In this document: positions 54,403-64,000 of the stretch, piece after piece
How the letters are laid out: every line of letters begins with the position of its first letter
How positions within the stretch are numbered: position 1 is the first letter of the stretch
Assembly (NCBI GenBank): GCA_017506865.1
Contig: JAFCMP010000017.1
Span: 310,001-374,000 of the forward strand
Reading direction: 5' to 3'
Length of the DNA: 64,000 bases
Origin: Tribonema minus
Taxonomy: Eukaryota > Sar > Xanthophyceae > Tribonematales > Tribonemataceae
The notes under the pieces: generated by a model
What the model saw: only the letters and a program-made list of their open reading frames with translations
What the model was told of the DNA's origin: nothing
Database searches by the model: none
Program-made: the position numbers and the translations under genes

Positions 54403-55930
54403 GCTGCCAGAGGCTGGCGGGGCACGCATCGACGCCCAAAGCAGCCAGCAACAGCACGGCACGCCACAGGCAGAGCACGCACAGGGCGCTGATACCGTGG
54501 GTGAACAAAAACATGCACATGAAGATCGCATGAATTCACATGAAGATCGCATGAATTCACATAAATGGTGTAATGCGAGCTCTGTGTAAGCCCATGAAAG
54601 TTGAGAACGAAGATGCACAAGATTTGTCATCGCAGTTCACAATTGCAATGGCCACAGTGCGCAGAGATGCCAAAGTTCTTACTGGTCATGCAGACGATCT
54701 GGGGACTGCCAGGCGCGGAAGTCACAAACAATGACGACTGAGGTTTCGAGCAGGGCATCGATTCCCGGATGAGGCAGGATGCTTTGGCTCTGAAAAGTTC
54801 AGCATCAGTTCGCATATGCCAAGCTCGCCTGCAGTGCAAAGCCTTGTACGGCATACACTGACACACATGGCAACGTCAAGCAGCGGTAGGCAGATGGATC
54901 AGGCTGTGGCGGAGGGCGAGGCACTGCGTGGGAGCGACATGCAGCGTGCGCATTGTTTGCACAACGGCATCAACTACTACTGTACTTTAATAAATTAATT
55001 TCTACTCTGTACTTTTTATTGATTCTCGCTCAGGGCGCGAAAAAGCCCAGACTACTGTACCGTTGCTGCCCATACATAAATGCGAGATTCAGGCTCTACC
55101 CCAGCCATAACCTGCGATGTGCCACATCGGTGTGCGCCAGCATGGCATTGGACTACATGGCATTGGACTTACAACCTACATCATGTTTGCGGTCATGATC
55201 GTTTTTTGAACCTCAGCATTAGACCTGCACAGACACCACCTAAGTGCTGTCCGCCATGTGCACGTGCTTGGCGGTCGACCGAAGGGGCCCCCGGAAAAGG
55301 GGGGGGGCGAGTTAGGGCTTCACTTCTTAGGGTTAGGGTCGCGCGAGATCTTTGTGCATTGAAGTCATCTCGAGATCGAAGGTTCTTGTAGTTTGGGTTT
55401 TGGGTTGGAGCACCTTAGCCTGGTCTGCAGACGGAGGGGCCAGGCTGGCAGGAGATGGGGGAAGGTACGTTGTCATGGCTTCTAGTGGATGCTGTGGTTC
55501 CGCTGTGGGTGGCTGGAGTGGCGCTAGGAGAGCCCAGGCAGTTGAAAAAAAGCAGGCTTTCATGAGGTCCAGCTCGAGCTCCGGCTGCAGTAACAGCTGA
55601 GCCCTGCGCATGCCGAGTGCCGGCGAAGGAGGAACGATAGCGTCATCTGATGCTGAAGCTCTTTTGCTCTGAATCCCGCGGCTGGTATGATGTCTCTGTC
55701 GTGGTAAGCTGAAAGTTGCGCGTCATGTGTCCCTGCTTGTAGCAAGCAGCACTCTTGGCTGGTCGGTCTGACGTAACAGCTACTTCATCTTATGAAGCCT
55801 TGTCCACGGTGTGATTCTGTTTTAAAAGTTGGTTCTGAGGCTGGTGACTCTTTCAAAGCCACTATTCGCTGCTGCACGTTGCGGGTGTTGATCAATTGCC
55901 ACTGCTGCTGGATATCGTTGCGGTGTACAG
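54403..55930. other. Divergent upstream region with one weak small frame
   Basis: This lies between the start of the Ala/Pro/Lys-rich gene (-) and the first supported exon of the three-RRM gene (+), so it should hold both promoters and the missing 5' end of the RRM gene. A minus-strand frame at about 55333-55563 starts MKACFFSTAWALLAPLQPPT and is 76 codons long. It could be a small secreted or targeted protein, but it has no family and no splice support. A telomere-like TTAGGG stretch lies at about 55308-55330. Confidence 0.4.
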
Positions 55931-57753
55931 CCGGCAACAGGACCGTGTTCGTGGGCAACCTTGCCTGGAACACCACGGCCGATGAGCTCCGCGACTTCAT
56001 GGCCTCCGTCGGGACAGTGCTGAGCTCCGCAGTCCAGTGCCACGCTGACTCTGGGCGCTCCAAGGGATGGGGGTAAGTACCGTGCACTTGCTGCTCTGAA
56101 CAGGCAGTGACCATCATGCCAGATTGTGCAAGAGCAACACTGCTCCAGCTACAGAAGCAGACACGCCAGCACCTTGGAGCGCTTTCAGTCAACGATGCTA
56201 ACAGTGATGTTCACCGCTGTGCTGTTCTGCTGGTGGTCGCAGGCTCGTGGAGTACAGCACTGACGGCGAGGCGATGGCTGCCATTGAGCAGCTCAACAAC
56301 GCTGAGCTGGGGGGGAGGGCGGTGCACGTGCGGCTGGACCGCAGCAACATAGACACTAGCGGTGGTTTTGCTGTTTTTGTTGGCAACCTACCCTGGAGCA
56401 CCACCACAGAGGACCTGCAGACACTCTTTGCTCAGTTCCAGCCGTATGACGTTCACGTCAAGACGAACATGGCGGGACGCAGCAGGTATGTCAGCGAGGC
56501 ACGCATCTCCCTCGCTTCGCGTTACCTGAGCCACTTCTAGCAGCCGCGTTCTGACTGTTACACGTCTGACAGTTACACATCCCCCTCCCCCCCCCCCCCC
56601 CCTTCCCCCCCCCCCCCGACCTTGCAGGGGCTTTGCGATCCTCCGGTTCTCGGCGCCGGAGCCGGGGCAGCAGGCCATTGCCGCAATGAACGGGTTTGAC
56701 ATTGACGGCAGGCCAATACAGGTGCGGGAGGACAGGGATGTGGGGGGGGGGGCGGAAATGGGGCGCGGCACGCGCAGAGCAGCGGGGCGGGGCGCCGCCG
56801 AGCCGCGCGCGGACGCAGCAGCAGCAGCAGCGGCGGCGGCGCCTCGGAGCAGCCCCCCGCCGCACAAGCAGGAGGCGGTGGACCGCTGCACCGGTGAGCG
56901 GATGCGCTGTGCGAGCGCTGTCACGCTGGCAGCCGTAGCTGTGCGGCTGGCGTGGCGGCTGCTCGTTCCTGTTGTTGCTTTCAGGAGATGCACGTGTGGC
57001 ACGGCAGCGCAGGCAGAGGCGCAGCTGCGCCAGCCAGGGATGAGCGCTGCTGCGTGTTGTGTGCTTTTCGCTGCCTGTCAGTGGTGATGTTGAGGTGACA
57101 CACCTCTGTGTGCAATGGGGCCGGAGTGCTGTGGCGCCAGCTGCTGCCCGCACGCGTGCTGGCTGCTCAGTGCAACGCGAACTGGTGCCCACGTGCTTGC
57201 TGTTGCTGCCCAGCGCCTGCATGTGTCTGCGACAACTTTGCGCAATACGTCGCAACAGCTGCTGGGAGAGGGCACCCATGCCGCCAAGCCCGCCGCACTC
57301 GTGCCCCACCATCCCTCTGCGCGCCTGCTGCCTTGCGTCCGCCACGCCCGCACGCCTTTGGCAGCGGCGCTGTCGTGACGGCCAGGCGGTGCCGCTGCGG
57401 CAGCATTATTGCGCGCGAGCGCCAGCCCCCTCGACGTTGCCTTCGCCGCGCCGCTGCGCTATGAAATATGTGGCACCAGCGCTCAGCTGACGGCACCCCC
57501 TCCCCATGCCGCCGCCGCCGCAGTCTTTGTGGGCAACCTCGCGTGGGGGACGACCAACGAGGACCTCGTGGCGCACTTTGTCTCCATGAGCGGCATGCTC
57601 ACCGCGGAGGTGCAGTACACTCCGTCGGGGCGGTCCAAGGGGTGGGGCCTCGTCACGTTCGCGGAGCCGGAGCAAGCCCTCGCGGCGGTGGAGCTCCTCG
57701 CGGAGTCCACGCTGCACGAGCGGCGGCTGACGGTGCGCCTCGACCGGAAGTGA
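55931..57753 (+). CDS. Three-RRM RNA-binding protein (5' end not resolved)
   Basis: Four plus-strand exons join in phase: 55931-56072, 56243-56485, 56628-56893, 57524-57753. RRM1 begins RTVFVGNLAWNTTADELRDF and has RNP1-like SKGWGLVEY. RRM2 begins FAVFVGNLPWSTTTEDLQTLF and has GFAILRFS. RRM3 begins VFVGNLAWGTTNEDLVAHF and has SKGWGLVTF, ending LTVRLDRK before the stop. Such repeated RRM proteins bind organelle or nuclear RNAs. The style resembles plastid ribonucleoproteins, but the leader is not visible. The 55931 exon begins after tgtacag in phase 1, so an upstream exon is needed unless an in-frame ATG at 55792 is the start. A Gly/Ala/Pro linker separates RRM2 and RRM3. Confidence 0.84.
56581..56618. 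repeat. Oligo-C tract at a 3' splice site
   Basis: An almost pure C stretch on the sense strand ends about 10 bases before the acceptor cttgcag of the third RRM-gene exon. It acts as the pyrimidine tract. Confidence 0.85.
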
Positions 57754-60708
57754 GGCGCACCGCACTACGGAGACGCCTGCCTGCTGCGCGCGCTGCCACG
57801 CCTCCCGCTGCTGCTGCGGCGGCGGCGGCGGGCGACGCGCCCCGATGTCGACATCCATCCAGGGCCCCTACGCAGGGCGCATACATACCCGGGGGGGGGG
57901 GGGGGGGCGTTTAGGGCCGACGATTAGGTTACGCATTCGCCGTGGTGGGAGGGGGGGGGGTTATGAGTAGGGCGACTGGGGGCTGGGAAGCTTCTGGTGG
58001 GTTCTATACAGCTGCGGGCAAGGGAGGATGTGTGGGCGGTGTGGGGGGGGGGGGGGGGAGGGGGGGGTTGTTGGATTTACGTATACATCAGGGAGCCTAG
58101 CTTGATGTTGGATTGCGGCAGGTCGTGCAGCAACGAACGCGCAGTACCTTGGTCAGGCGGCTCACTTGGGGGGAAGGGAAGGGGCGGGGATGGGGGAGGG
58201 GTTGTTCGCGCTCTCCTGCACCCCCCCCCCCCTCCCTTTTGTTGCTAGCAAAGTGCTCTAGCGGACCTGCCGTGCTCTCTGCTCAGTTGTTGGCATACCT
58301 TCGCATCCTGTGGGCGGTGCGCCCCTCCTAGGGTGTTCGTCAATTTTAATACGATAAATATTACTTCATTTCTGCGGTGCCCTACAAACCGACAGGACCC
58401 ATAGCCCCACTGCATGAGTAACGAGTTTTTGCTGTGTTCTGCGTGTTCCGTGCCTTGCTGTCTTGATGTCCTTTTCTTCTGGCTTGCTTTGAGCTCTTGC
58501 GCAGTTTCAATGTGCATTATGGTGGTGCAAGTGCATGAATGCCAGGTACTGCCGTGTTCGAAAACACAGTCCTCCCATCAACTTATCCAGTGTCGCCTAT
58601 TGTGACTGGCTCATATTCAAGGCAGCATGGGGGCTTCTGACTGCTTGTCTGATTGATGACTTTCTTGGCAACGGGCAACACAGTTCATGCCAGAGCTTTG
58701 CCTTTGTTGCTGAGCCATGTTGAGCCTTGTATGGCGGTTGATGCACATGACAATGGCGTTCACAAGTGGCATCGCTTGTTCACTATATGGCATGACATGT
58801 ACATTGAGTCATTTGCTGCATGGCCATTGTGCATGCGCGAACGCATGACATGAGCCAAACATTAATGAAGCGGGTGCTAACTCAGCAGCGCATAGGCATG
58901 TATAGACAGCGCACTCGTGCGCTGATTGCGCTGATTTGTGTCAGACAAAAAGCAAGCCTGGAGGACAGGGATCATGTGTGTTGATGGCTTGCAACAATGT
59001 CATCTGGTCTCTTGAATCGCAGGGTTGGTGTTGCACTGTGCAGGATGCTTTGAAACTGAGGGTCAGGTTTCAGGTTATCACTCGAGTGACGAGTCAAATC
59101 ACAGTGAGAATTACTACTTGTTCTAGTAGGCTTCTCAGTACTCGCTCACACCATGGCATTGAATGTTCGGCCCTTCATATCCCTACCAGCACAGCAGTGC
59201 GGGTCTAGCAATATTTTAAATACTTTTCTGAACTTGCAGCATCATTGGATGAGCCCCCGTTCAGCCGTTGCCAGCTTGCATGCCCAACGTGCTCAGCTGC
59301 AGCGGCAGCGTGGGTGCCTGAGACATTTGAGATGGGCGTTGCGCTCCGCTTGCAAAACACAATGGCTGCCCACTATGTAGAGTGTCATTTGAGTACTGCT
59401 CAACAAATGCCTCACTCAGTACCTCCTTTTTTCAATCCAACGATGGTGTGTATTGCTGGGAGTTGTTGAGCCCCGAGTGAGCAGCAGCACTTCGTCAGGA
59501 GCGCTACCGAAGTGAACAAAGACTCAAGCCTGCTGAACCTTCCCGCGGATGAAAGGCGTATGATCATTTGTAAGTGTCACCACGTTCCAATGCGATGTGC
59601 GCTTGGCGTGTGTTTCTTGTCATACTGTAGCTGTCACGCTCTCAACGCATGGGTTGCAATATGATATTTATCGAGTGGCATGATTAATGTCCCCAACACC
59701 TTGGGTATTGGGGTGGTGGCCAAGCAGTCTTTGTCGTTGGGAGTAATGCCTGATCTCGTGCAAGACAACTGTGCCATGTAGTCAGGGTCCTATGGTAATA
59801 TATTGTAGCCGAAGCCCGCATTCCCTGATTGTGATTCAGATTGCATCTTCTTTATTGACAGGGTCGGTCCCCACGGGCTTGCCACTGGGAACGCAAGGTG
59901 ATCTACTGTAGTTTCACAATAGTAGGACCTAGTGGGCCACAGAAGTCCTAGTGGACTAGGTGAGAGTTGAAGGGGGCCATGACTGAAAAAGAATTCAACT
60001 TGATGATTATGATCTGCAGTATTGAGGTAAGCTGCACACACACATCGTGAACGTCACAAGCGCCAATTCACGCATCCGTGAGGCGAAGTGTGCGTCATGA
60101 TCGACGACCTGCTGCTGCATTACTACTGCACGCCAACAGCACTTTAGCGATGCGCGACCCCAAGCGAGCAGCTGTTGCGTGCCTCGCAGAAGCAACATAG
60201 AGTTGGCCCGGGCCGCGATGTTCTCGACGACTACGACGACTACGCCTGTGGTGGCACTCGCTTGACCACGCTCGAGTCTCTGTGTTGCTAGGTGAGCAGC
60301 GGGGACCGCAAAATGCCTCCACACTGCGCTGTCGCAGGTGACCTGCCAAAGTGATCCCCGAGGGACGCAACCTGGGGGAACTCGCTTCCCGGGGGTGCTC
60401 CGGGGTTGAAGCCTGAGAGCACCTGTGCCCTTCAGTGCGCGAAGCTTTGCGCTATGATGCCACGCGGTTCGCCATCGCAGCTGCTGGTCCTCTGCGCTGC
60501 AGCTGGTGCCTCAGCACACAGAGTGCGTGGGTTGGTGGGTCGGCGCCAAGTTGAAGTGGGCGGTTAGGTGGAGGCGAGCTGCAGCACGACGACGCTTCCC
60601 GCTCACGGAACAACAGCTTGCGGCCGGGGATAGCAGACGGCGTCACGTATAGAGTGCGACCAAGCATCAGCAGTCAACGCGTGTTCGTATCAGGACCGCG
60701 GATCACCC
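57754..60708. other. Intergenic, no gene seen
   Basis: About 3 kb between two plus-strand genes. It starts with G-rich stretches (57890-57907, about 58031-58067) and a C run (about 58219-58231), then becomes lower in GC. It should contain the 3' UTR of the RRM gene and the promoter of the next gene. No domain-supported frame or RNA gene was recognised. Confidence 0.5.
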
Positions 60709-63196
60709 ATGTCAACGTTTGACGATCCACCTGAGGAGCAGCAGCATCAACACACAGACGTGCACGCGCGCGCAGCGGACCATAGCAGCGACAGCAGCTC
60801 TCACTTAGCGCCAAGTGTTGCTGCATCAGGCGTTGCCGACGTAGGCGAGAGTAGAACCGCGGCGGTAGCAGGGCAACAAGAGGTAGAACAGGAGCAGCAA
60901 CACTACGATCAGGCGCAAGCGCGGCCTCGGCAGGAGCAGCAACCGCCGCCGTACTGGCGCCAATTGGCCAGTGCTGCAGTAGACGACAGTGTAGGCCTCG
61001 ATGAATTGGGAGCAGTGCCGGACTTTGACGATGAGCCGTCTTCATCACGAGGTCTTGCTCAAGCACAACATCAACTTCAGCCAGGCCAACAGCAGCAGTA
61101 CCAGGTTGAGACGGATGCCATCGCGCACATTGGCAGTGTGCCTGATCTTACATCAAGCCCTCCATTGCTGACCAGCGGCTCCCGCAAGCTCAGCTCCGTC
61201 TCCCAAGCTCCCTCATCACCGCAGCAGCACCCCTCGCACAGCGCTTTACCACCTTGGCAGCCGCCCTTGGCGACAGGAGCGCGTCCGCCATCCGTGGCCC
61301 TGCTAGAGACCTCATTTGCGGAGCAGCTGGCCGCTGCTCAGCGGCAACAAGAGGCTCTGTCGTCTGTGGAGGATCACCTGGGGCTCTATGAGACAGGGGG
61401 TGATGCGCTCAGCGGCAATGACGCGGGCATGGCAGCCGACGCCGTCGAATCCTTCATCAACACGCTCATGGCAGGCGAACCGCTGCTGAAACCGTCTATG
61501 GGCGCCGCGGAGCGTGACGCCACCACGGCCGCCGCGTACGGCGCCGCCGCCGCCGCTGCTGCCGCGGCATCTGCCGCAGAGCGTCACCAGCAGCAGCAGC
61601 CTGCAGCGGCGCTCAGCGAGCCGCTGAGCTTGCCGGCGGCGAAGCGGCCGCGGCGAGGCTCTTCGCCCAGCTTCAGCATCGACACGTCGCCGCGCGCGCC
61701 CTACCACATGGGAGTCGGCGCGCGCGGCGGCAGCAGCGCAGACGCGTCGGAGGAGCCTCTCAGCCCGCAGCGGCAGCGGCAGCAGGAGCTGCGCCAGCAG
61801 CTGCAGGCGCTGCGCAGCGACGGCGCCAGCTATCCGCGGCAGTCACCGAAGCCGCGCGCGTGGGCCGCGCCAGCGCCGACTGGCAGTCTGTATGACTTGC
61901 AGCAGCTGCAGCATCACCGGCAGGGCGCGCAGCGGCAAGACGCGCAGCTGGGCGTCGCGCCAGACCTGCCTTCGCCGCCGCGCGCGCCTTACTGGCAGCG
62001 GCCAGGAGCCGGGGGCTCGCAACGGACCACCACCACCAGCAGTAGCGGCGATCAGCATCTGCTGCCGCAAGTAGGTCCTGTACCGCATGAAGACAGCGAC
62101 GACGACGACCCCACCATCGGCAGCAGCGCCGGCGGCAACGACAGCCGCGGCGGCGGCGGCGGTGGTGGAGGCGGCGGCAGCGGCAGCAGCGGCGGTGGCA
62201 GCGGCCACAATGCCAGGGCCGCCTGGCCACCACACACCATGCAACCGCCGCCATACCAACTGCCGCCGCCGGCTCATGCCGCCGCCGCCGCCGCCGCTGC
62301 TGCTGCTACTGCACCTGCTGCCGCCGCTCCTCCCGCCTTACGAGGGTCAGGCGCCCGCCATCAGCTGCCTCCGAGCGCAGCGCCTGCCGGCGGGCAGGGC
62401 TTGGGGGTGCTGGCTGCTGCGGGGGCGCGCATCGAGGCGACGCCTGCTCGCTCTCTGCCGAAAGCGCCCTTGGCGCCGCCGCCGGTGAAGTTCGAGGGCT
62501 TCGTACCGGGCAGCGGCGGCAGCGGCGGCGGCAGCAGCGGCGGCGCGGCTGGCGCTCCGCGATGGCGCAGCACGCCGCGTGCCGCCGATACACGGCCATC
62601 GACTCGCCAGACGGTAAGCTTGTGTGACCACCTACTTATATTGTCCATTTTGTGATGTTGATTGCAATTGCTATTGTACTGTGCTGAGCGTGGTGTCCCG
62701 CAACAAAGGATCACTACGTGTCATAGCATGTTGTGTACTTCTATGCTGTTTCAGACGTGGCTCCTCTCTGTGCTCATTGTTTTGTATGGCCAGCATCTCT
62801 CATAGTGTGTGGCTATTCCAATCAACGTCCCGCTTGCAGCTCGATTTACCGTTCAACTTTTACATTCAGACACGTTGTTGAACCTGATGCAGTCGCATAC
62901 TCGCCTGGACTGGCTGCTGTAAGCAGAAGATGCCCTTCTCGGTCACTCACCAAATGCCTTTCCCATGACTCATACATCCCGTTGCTGCTGCACCTTGTTC
63001 AATGCAGCGCGGCATGGGCCGTCGATCAGCACGGGATATACAAGCTGCGCTCGCGCGGGCTTCGTCGGCACCAGCGGGGCTCGCCACGCAGCAGGGAGCC
63101 CAGGCGGACCAGCAGCAGCGCTCAGCGGGGCAGAAGCTGAGCGCTGTGGCGGCGGCAGCCAGGGCACAAGATGCATCAGCAGACTGGCTGGATCAG
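60709..63196 (+). CDS. Gln/Ala/Ser-rich low-complexity protein, 5' part (continues past window)
   Basis: Exon 1 (60709-62613, 635 codons) joins exon 2 (63008-63196) in phase 0, and a donor (CAG then GTACGT) follows. The protein is intrinsically disordered: Gln/His-rich start, acidic Ser patches (GAVPDFDDEPSSS), a basic cluster that could be a nuclear signal (AKRPRRGSSPSFSIDTSPRA), poly-Ala, poly-Gly and Pro tracts. Exon 2 is Ala/Gln-rich and helical (ARDIQAALARASSAPAG). The composition suggests a transcription or RNA regulator, but no DNA-binding domain lies in the window. A possible later exon ends near 63976 (SALGLRARHIVGLRSRQSIR) but its phase could not be linked. The ATG follows 5' sequence with stops in frame. 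Confidence 0.68.
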
Positions 63197-64000
63197 GTAC
63201 GTGACGCAACTATATTGAGAAATGAGTAGATGTTGGAGGACACCGCTGCAGACCAGATGCGTCATAGTATCAAGTCTGGTCACGTGATAGGCATCAGGCA
63301 CCACGCGAAAATGTTGAACTGCACCCCCCGCCCTCGGAGATACAGCGCGTAGTTGTGTCGTTTGTGCGGCGTGGTTTTCATCATCGCATGACAGCAGAGT
63401 GCATTGCGCAGTGCTAGAAATGTGGGATTTGACGTTCAAAATAAAGAGGCATTGAAACGAATGCAGGCACAGGAAGCACTACCACTGGGTACTTCAGCAT
63501 GGCATGGCTATCCGTTCAAACAACATGCAACATCATTGTGCACGTGCGCGGACTTAGAGAGTGACGCATAGATGATGCCATCAGCACAATCAATTCAATG
63601 TGTGGTAAGATCATATCATGTTCATCGTCATCTCACTCGGTGAGTGAATGTTGTGAGGCCTCTAGGGTTTGAGAACCGCCGCCACCGAAACCTAAGTAGT
63701 CTGTGATGAAGAGCACGTTGTGACACACATTTGCGGCAGCACTCCGGCTCGCGCGTGGAGATCTCACTCAACTGGGAGGGCCTGTGTGCAGGGAGACACC
63801 CATCACCAGTAGTATTATTGCCGAAGTGCGACTTCCCCTATGCAATCGCTGCATCCGTGGAGGCCCGCACACATTCACCCAGATTACGGCGTTGACTCAA
63901 GGTGGCACAGCGGATTCAGCTCTGGGCCTCAGGGCCAGGCATATAGTGGGCCTCAGGAGCCGGCAGAGCATCAGGTGACATGCTTCGTTTTACCTCAAGA
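63197..64000. other. Intron of the Gln/Ala/Ser-rich gene and possible further exon
   Basis: This follows the exon 2 donor. An open stretch at about 63791-63976, between a gtgcag acceptor and an AG/GTGACA donor, could be a next exon. It does not continue in the phase left by exon 2 when read from that acceptor. The gene must end beyond the window. Confidence 0.4.

Overview
This is a nuclear window from a eukaryote. Genes lie on both strands and are split into up to eleven exons. Introns start with GT(G/A)AG, GTACG or GTGCG and end in CAG. Exons are GC- and Ala-codon-rich, while introns are longer and lower in GC. Three proteins begin with an ER-type signal peptide followed by an aromatic residue and a transit-like stretch: the thioredoxin (ACAF), the MOCS3-like protein (CCGAF) and the large Ala/Pro/Lys-rich protein (AEGW). 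This is the leader used by algae with complex secondary plastids, such as ochrophytes or haptophytes. A PIH1 dynein-assembly protein and a BART-domain protein imply a flagellated cell. I cannot name the species.

Layout. 888-6849 (-): MOCS3/MoeB-rhodanese protein. 7587-12921 (-): two-RRM, glycine-rich hnRNP-like protein. 13285-20200 (-): PIH1/Kintoun-like protein. 20888-22595 (+): ARL2BP/BART-domain protein, divergent from the PIH1 gene. 23385-24524 (-): probable small membrane protein. 24740-24910 (+): broken SUMO-like fragment. 24996-29838: two near-identical 1.2-kb inverted arms around an unrecognised gene (26777-28072, +). The right arm runs into an intact gene (29714-30514, +), and the left arm holds a truncated, frameshifted copy of its 5' end. 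31833-34735 (-): SpoU/TrmH-family RNA methyltransferase. 34990-35588 (+): weak candidate. 35932-40558 (-): DHHC palmitoyltransferase, divergent from 40877-43209 (+): plastid-type thioredoxin. 45682-54402 (-): 1134-residue Ala/Pro/Lys-rich protein with phenylalanine-glycine (LFGFG-type) patches. 55931-57753 (+): protein with three RRMs. 60709-63196 (+): 5' part of a Gln/Ala/Ser-rich protein that continues beyond the window.

Eight gene models close completely: coding lengths are multiples of three, exon phases agree at every junction, and the domain alignment continues across the splices. I worked these out by hand from splice signals and phase. No alignment or expression data were used.

The most unusual signal is in the introns. 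Many hold a degraded or near-perfect copy of a neighbouring exon end 130-240 bases away, or a local tandem duplication. Many also carry a sense-strand GTTGAAGT-like motif shortly after the 5' splice site, and oligo-C tracts just before the 3' splice site. Together these suggest introns that grow by local duplication, sometimes leaving spare splice sites or spare exons.
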